From: Chloroflexus islandicus
GTDB taxonomy: Bacteria; Chloroflexota; Chloroflexia; Chloroflexales; Chloroflexaceae
Length of the DNA stretch: 43,554 nt
Direction of reading: 5' to 3'
Assembly: GCF_001650695.1 (NCBI RefSeq)
Contig: NZ_LWQS01000064.1
Location: 1-43,554, forward strand
Of this stretch, positions 41,200 through 43,554 are shown one piece after another. The position numbers were made by a program, and so were the translations under genes. Under the pieces are notes generated by a model. The model was given only the letters and a program-made list of their open reading frames with translations. It was not told the DNA's origin and did not search any database. Within the stretch, counting starts at the first letter, position 1. The number at the start of each line of letters is the position of its first letter.

Positions 41200-42429
41200 A
41201 TGCACAGGAGGAGACGGACGTTCGGGTGGTTGGTGGCGCTAGCCCTCTTTGCAACGTTGCTGGCTGCGTGTGGCGGCGGCGGCGGTACGGGCGGCACGGG
41301 TGGCGGCACCGGCGGCGGTGGCGCTAGTGCCGAACCAATCAAAGTAGGTGCGATCTTCGACTTGACCGGCGCGACGGCTGACGTCGGTACACCCTATGCG
41401 CGTGGACAGATTGCCTTTATTGACTGGAAGAATGAGCAGGGCGGCATCAACGGGCGGCGGTTGCAGTTGTTCAGCGAAGACTACGCCTATCAGGTGCCGC
41501 GGGCCGAAGAGCTGTACACCAAGTTCGTGACCCAAGACAAGGTGGTTATCTTCTCTGGCTGGGGCACCGGTGATACCGAAGCGTTGCGGCCCAAGATTAC
41601 CGAAGACAAGATTCCGTTCATCTCGGCTTCGTACTCGGTGACGCTGGCTAACCCGGCTGAGACGCCCTACAACTTCCTCGTCGCGCCGACCTACTCGGAT
41701 CAGTTGATCATCGCGATGAAGTGGGCGATCGAAGACTGGAAGGCCAAGGGCAACAGCGGGTTGCCGAAGTTTGGCTATCTGATCAACGATAGCCCGTTCG
41801 GTCGCTCGCCGCTGGCCGACGGCACCGCCTTCGCCACCTCGCAGGGGATCGAGACGCCGCTGGAAGTGCCCTCGCCGCGTGGCGCGACTGACCTCACCCC
41901 GCAGTTGACCCAGCTCCGCGACTACGGCGCGAATTACATCTTCTTGCAGAACGTTTCTAGCCCGGCGGCGCTGGCGATCAAGAACGCCAAGAGCCTTGGC
42001 TACAACGTCCAGTTCGTCTGCTTGAACTGGTGCGCCAACGAGATCTTGATCAAGCTGGCCGGTGCGGATGCCGAAGGCGTGGTTGGCGCCGTGCCGTTCA
42101 ACCACGAGTCGGAAGGCGGCAAGATTGCGCTCGAATTCGCCAAGGCGAAGAATATCGACTACGGCGGCGCTGACAGCACCTTCGTGCAAGGCTGGACAGC
42201 AATGTCGATTCTGATCGCCGGGGTCGAGAAGGTGGTGGCCGACGGCAAAGAGGTGACCGGCGAGAATATCAAGACGGCCCTCGAGACGATGGGTGCCATC
42301 GATACGAAGGGTGTGACGCTGCCGGTGCAATTTAGCGCCACCGATCACGCCGGGGTCAAGTCGCTCAAGATGTTCCGGGTCGAAAACGGCAAGTGGGTGC
42401 CGATTACCGATTTCATTACCGCGCGGTAA
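41200..42429 (+). CDS. HAAT-type substrate-binding lipoprotein, LivK-like
   Basis: 409 residues. Signal peptide with lipobox LLAAC (C24), then an unusual Gly/Thr-rich linker (about 25-42). The mature part is a type I periplasmic-binding fold: PIKVGAIFDLTGATADVGTPYARGQIAFIDWKNEQGGINGR (in pieces), PRAEELYTKFVTQDKVVIFSGWGTGDTEALRP and a C-terminal VENGKWVPI. It binds the transported compound at the cell surface. A GAGGATGG-type site (AAGGAGGATGGC) gives a strong ribosome-binding site. The substrate cannot be read from sequence; amino acids, amides and carboxylates are all transported by this family. Confidence 0.93.
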   Translation: MHRRRRTFGWLVALALFATLLAACGGGGGTGGTGGGTGGGGASAEPIKVGAIFDLTGATADVGTPYARGQIAFIDWKNEQGGINGRRLQLFSEDYAYQVPRAEELYTKFVTQDKVVIFSGWGTGDTEALRPKITEDKIPFISASYSVTLANPAETPYNFLVAPTYSDQLIIAMKWAIEDWKAKGNSGLPKFGYLINDSPFGRSPLADGTAFATSQGIETPLEVPSPRGATDLTPQLTQLRDYGANYIFLQNVSSPAALAIKNAKSLGYNVQFVCLNWCANEILIKLAGADAEGVVGAVPFNHESEGGKIALEFAKAKNIDYGGADSTFVQGWTAMSILIAGVEKVVADGKEVTGENIKTALETMGAIDTKGVTLPVQFSATDHAGVKSLKMFRVENGKWVPITDFITAR

Positions 42430-42440
42430 GGTCTCTCGTG

Positions 42441-42463
42441 GGGGCAGGTCTGTGACCTGCCCC
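42441..42463. repeat. GGGGC hairpin between LivK- and LivF-like genes
   Basis: GGGGCAGGTC and GACCTGCCCC are perfect 10-bp arms around TGT, 11 bp after the binding-protein stop. It may set the ratio between the abundant binding protein and the ATPase that follows. Confidence 0.75.
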
Positions 42464-42486
42464 TTCCGCCGCCTCATCAATCGCTT

Positions 42487-43278
42487 ATGCTTTCACTCAA
42501 TAATATCGAAGTCATCTACAACGATGTGGTGCTGGTGCTGAAGGGCCTCTCGCTGGAAGTGCCGGAAGGCCGCATCGTCGCGTTGCTCGGCTCAAACGGC
42601 GCCGGCAAGAGCACAACTCTCAAAGCAATTTCGGGCTTGCTCAAGCCGGAAAACGGTGAAGTCACCGATGGCGAGATTCTGTTTCAAGGCCAGCCGATCC
42701 ACAAGAAAGACGCCGCCGAGATTGTGCGCATGGGCATCTTTCAGGTGATGGAAGGGCGGCGCGTCTTCGAGCACCTCACCGTCGAGGAGAATCTGCGCGC
42801 CGGCGCATACACCCAGCCGCTGGGCCGGTTTAGCGAGGATCTGGCGCTGGTCTACAACTATTTTCCCCGCCTCAAAGAGCGGCGCAATCAAGTGGCCGGC
42901 TTCCTCAGCGGCGGAGAACAGCAGATGCTGGCGATCGGGCGCGCGCTGATGGCCCATCCCAAACTGATCATGCTCGATGAGCCGTCGCTGGGCTTGGCCC
43001 CGCTGCTAGTGGCCGAGATCTTTGAAATTATCCGCCGCATTAATCGCGAGCAGGGAACGACCATTTTGCTGGTTGAGCAGAATGCGCGCTTGGCGCTCGA
43101 GTCGGCGCACCATGCGTACATCATGGAAAATGGCCGGATTGTGCTCGATGGATCGCCGGCTGATTTGAAAGATAACGCTGATGTACGCGAGTTTTACCTT
43201 GGCCTCAACGAGATTGGCAGCCGCAAGAGTTATCGCGAAGTGAAGCATTACAAACGCCGCAAACGCTGGCTGTCGTAA
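42487..43278 (+). CDS. livF: HAAT-type ABC transporter ATPase, LivF-like
   Basis: 263 residues. Walker A LGSNGAGKST, signature LSGGEQQMLAIGRAL, Walker B LIMLDEPSLGL and the H-loop-region LVEQNARLALESAHHAYIMENGRI all fit LivF; Gln replaces the usual switch histidine, as in many LivF proteins (LVEQN). It pairs with the LivG-like ATPase. A basic C-terminal extension (HYKRRKRWLS) is added. It is the last gene in the cluster. Confidence 0.94.
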   Translation: MLSLNNIEVIYNDVVLVLKGLSLEVPEGRIVALLGSNGAGKSTTLKAISGLLKPENGEVTDGEILFQGQPIHKKDAAEIVRMGIFQVMEGRRVFEHLTVEENLRAGAYTQPLGRFSEDLALVYNYFPRLKERRNQVAGFLSGGEQQMLAIGRALMAHPKLIMLDEPSLGLAPLLVAEIFEIIRRINREQGTTILLVEQNARLALESAHHAYIMENGRIVLDGSPADLKDNADVREFYLGLNEIGSRKSYREVKHYKRRKRWLS

Positions 43279-43300
43279 CGCGGTACGAAACGCGCGTCTG

Positions 43301-43327
43301 CCCCTCTTCCCACTTTAGGGAGAGGGG
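43301..43327 (+). terminator. Hairpin after the transporter cluster
   Basis: CCCCTCT-T-CCC and GGG-AGAGGGG form a stem with one bulged T around ACTTTA, 22 bp past the last stop. No T tract follows, so termination is plausible but unproven. Confidence 0.5.
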
Positions 43328-43354
43328 TATGTTGTACGCTGGCGAGTCCTGTCT

Positions 43355-43430
43355 GTCATTGCGAGGGAGTGGCGGCACCCCGCACAGCAGGGTGCCGCCC
43401 GACCGAAGCAATCTCCCGCTTGAGCGGGAC
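43355..43430. repeat. Palindromic element with CATTGCGAG / CGAAGCAATCTC ends
   Basis: Outer ATTGC/GCAAT (43358-43362, 43408-43412) enclose a perfect 10-bp hairpin GGCGGCACCC/GGGTGCCGCC (43371-43380, 43390-43399); TCCCGC-TTGA-GCGGGA follows. Dispersed elements with similar TCATTGCGAG...GAAGCAATCTC ends are known in several unrelated bacteria. Function unknown. Confidence 0.65.
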
Positions 43431-43448
43431 GGATGCCTCAGCTCGTGC

Positions 43449-43554
43449 CCGGCCCTAAAGGGCCGGGCTAGGGTGACGAAGCCCGCTGCGCGGGCTGATG
43501 CCCCCACCCCTTGCCCCTCCCCCGCTGGGGGAGGGGTGATGAGGAGCGCAGCAC
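43449..43554 (-). repeat. Inverted copy of the composite repeat, right edge
   Basis: Read on the minus strand, this segment matches 4273-4379 with few differences (same order: CCCCTCCCCC palindrome, GCCCGC palindrome, CCCGGCCC-TTTA-GGGCCGGG). It is cut by the window end. Relative to the copies at 1-43 and 4273-4379 it is inverted. Confidence 0.85.

Overview
The window looks like chromosomal DNA of a filamentous member of the Chloroflexota, most likely order Chloroflexales (Chloroflexus, Roseiflexus or Oscillochloris relatives). This is an inference from several traits: a moderately GC-rich genome with Shine-Dalgarno starts and sigma70-type promoters, secreted glycosidase-like proteins with N-terminal repeats of a kind I associate with this phylum, abundant TPR, HEAT, DUF4388, STAS and SpoIIE-phosphatase proteins, a chemosensory operon with no flagellar gene nearby, and a heme A synthase. 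I see no transposase, integrase, phage gene or CRISPR array.

Layout. 1-316: repeat-rich DNA and a tRNA terminator. 317-535: tRNA-Leu(CAG) and tRNA-Gln(CTG) behind one strong promoter (minus). 594-2714: a metallo-beta-lactamase protein with two cyclic-nucleotide-binding domains (minus). 2860-4154: yebC-ruvC. 4176-4644: a composite block of palindromic repeats with a 114-bp tandem duplication; related sequence lies at both ends of the window. 4761-5450: an orphan gene whose stop codon lies inside a short hairpin repeat. 5513-8719: two secreted clan GH-A glycosidase-like paralogs (minus). 9109-10020: M23 peptidase. 10029-13047: HD-GYP response regulator, CheY-like regulator and L-lactate dehydrogenase (minus). 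13235-15626: STAS antagonist, RsbW-like kinase and a TPR protein (minus). 15796-24458: an uninterrupted minus-strand operon cheW-cheW-mcp-cheA-RR-cheB-cheR-SpoIIE phosphatase. 24856-25221: rplS with a structured leader and a textbook terminator. 25315-26848: alpha/beta hydrolase and DUF4388 protein (minus). 26992-27957: ctaA (minus), divergent from a degenerate M20 peptidase at 28114-29445. 29613-32321: ferric-iron-type binding protein and permease, with no ATPase gene in the window. 32361-35593: HEAT protein, a kinase-cNMP-phosphatase fusion and a STAS protein (minus). 35781-36139: two tiny membrane proteins. 36319-43278: a branched-chain-amino-acid-type (HAAT) ABC importer with an acyl-CoA ligase embedded in it. 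43279-43554: repeats again.

How the genes may work together. The dominant theme is signal transduction through phosphorylation switches: two partner-switching modules (13235-13986 and 32361-34493), a sensorless SpoIIE-type phosphatase joined without a gap to a complete chemosensory operon, cyclic-nucleotide-binding domains in two proteins, and a c-di-GMP-phosphodiesterase-type regulator. The most interesting hypothesis is that the chemosensory array feeds a partner switch rather than, or as well as, motility. A second theme is import and activation: the HAAT cluster with its AMP-forming ligase suggests uptake of a carboxylic acid followed by CoA activation. A third is a family of GGGGC...GCCCC hairpins placed after genes throughout the window.
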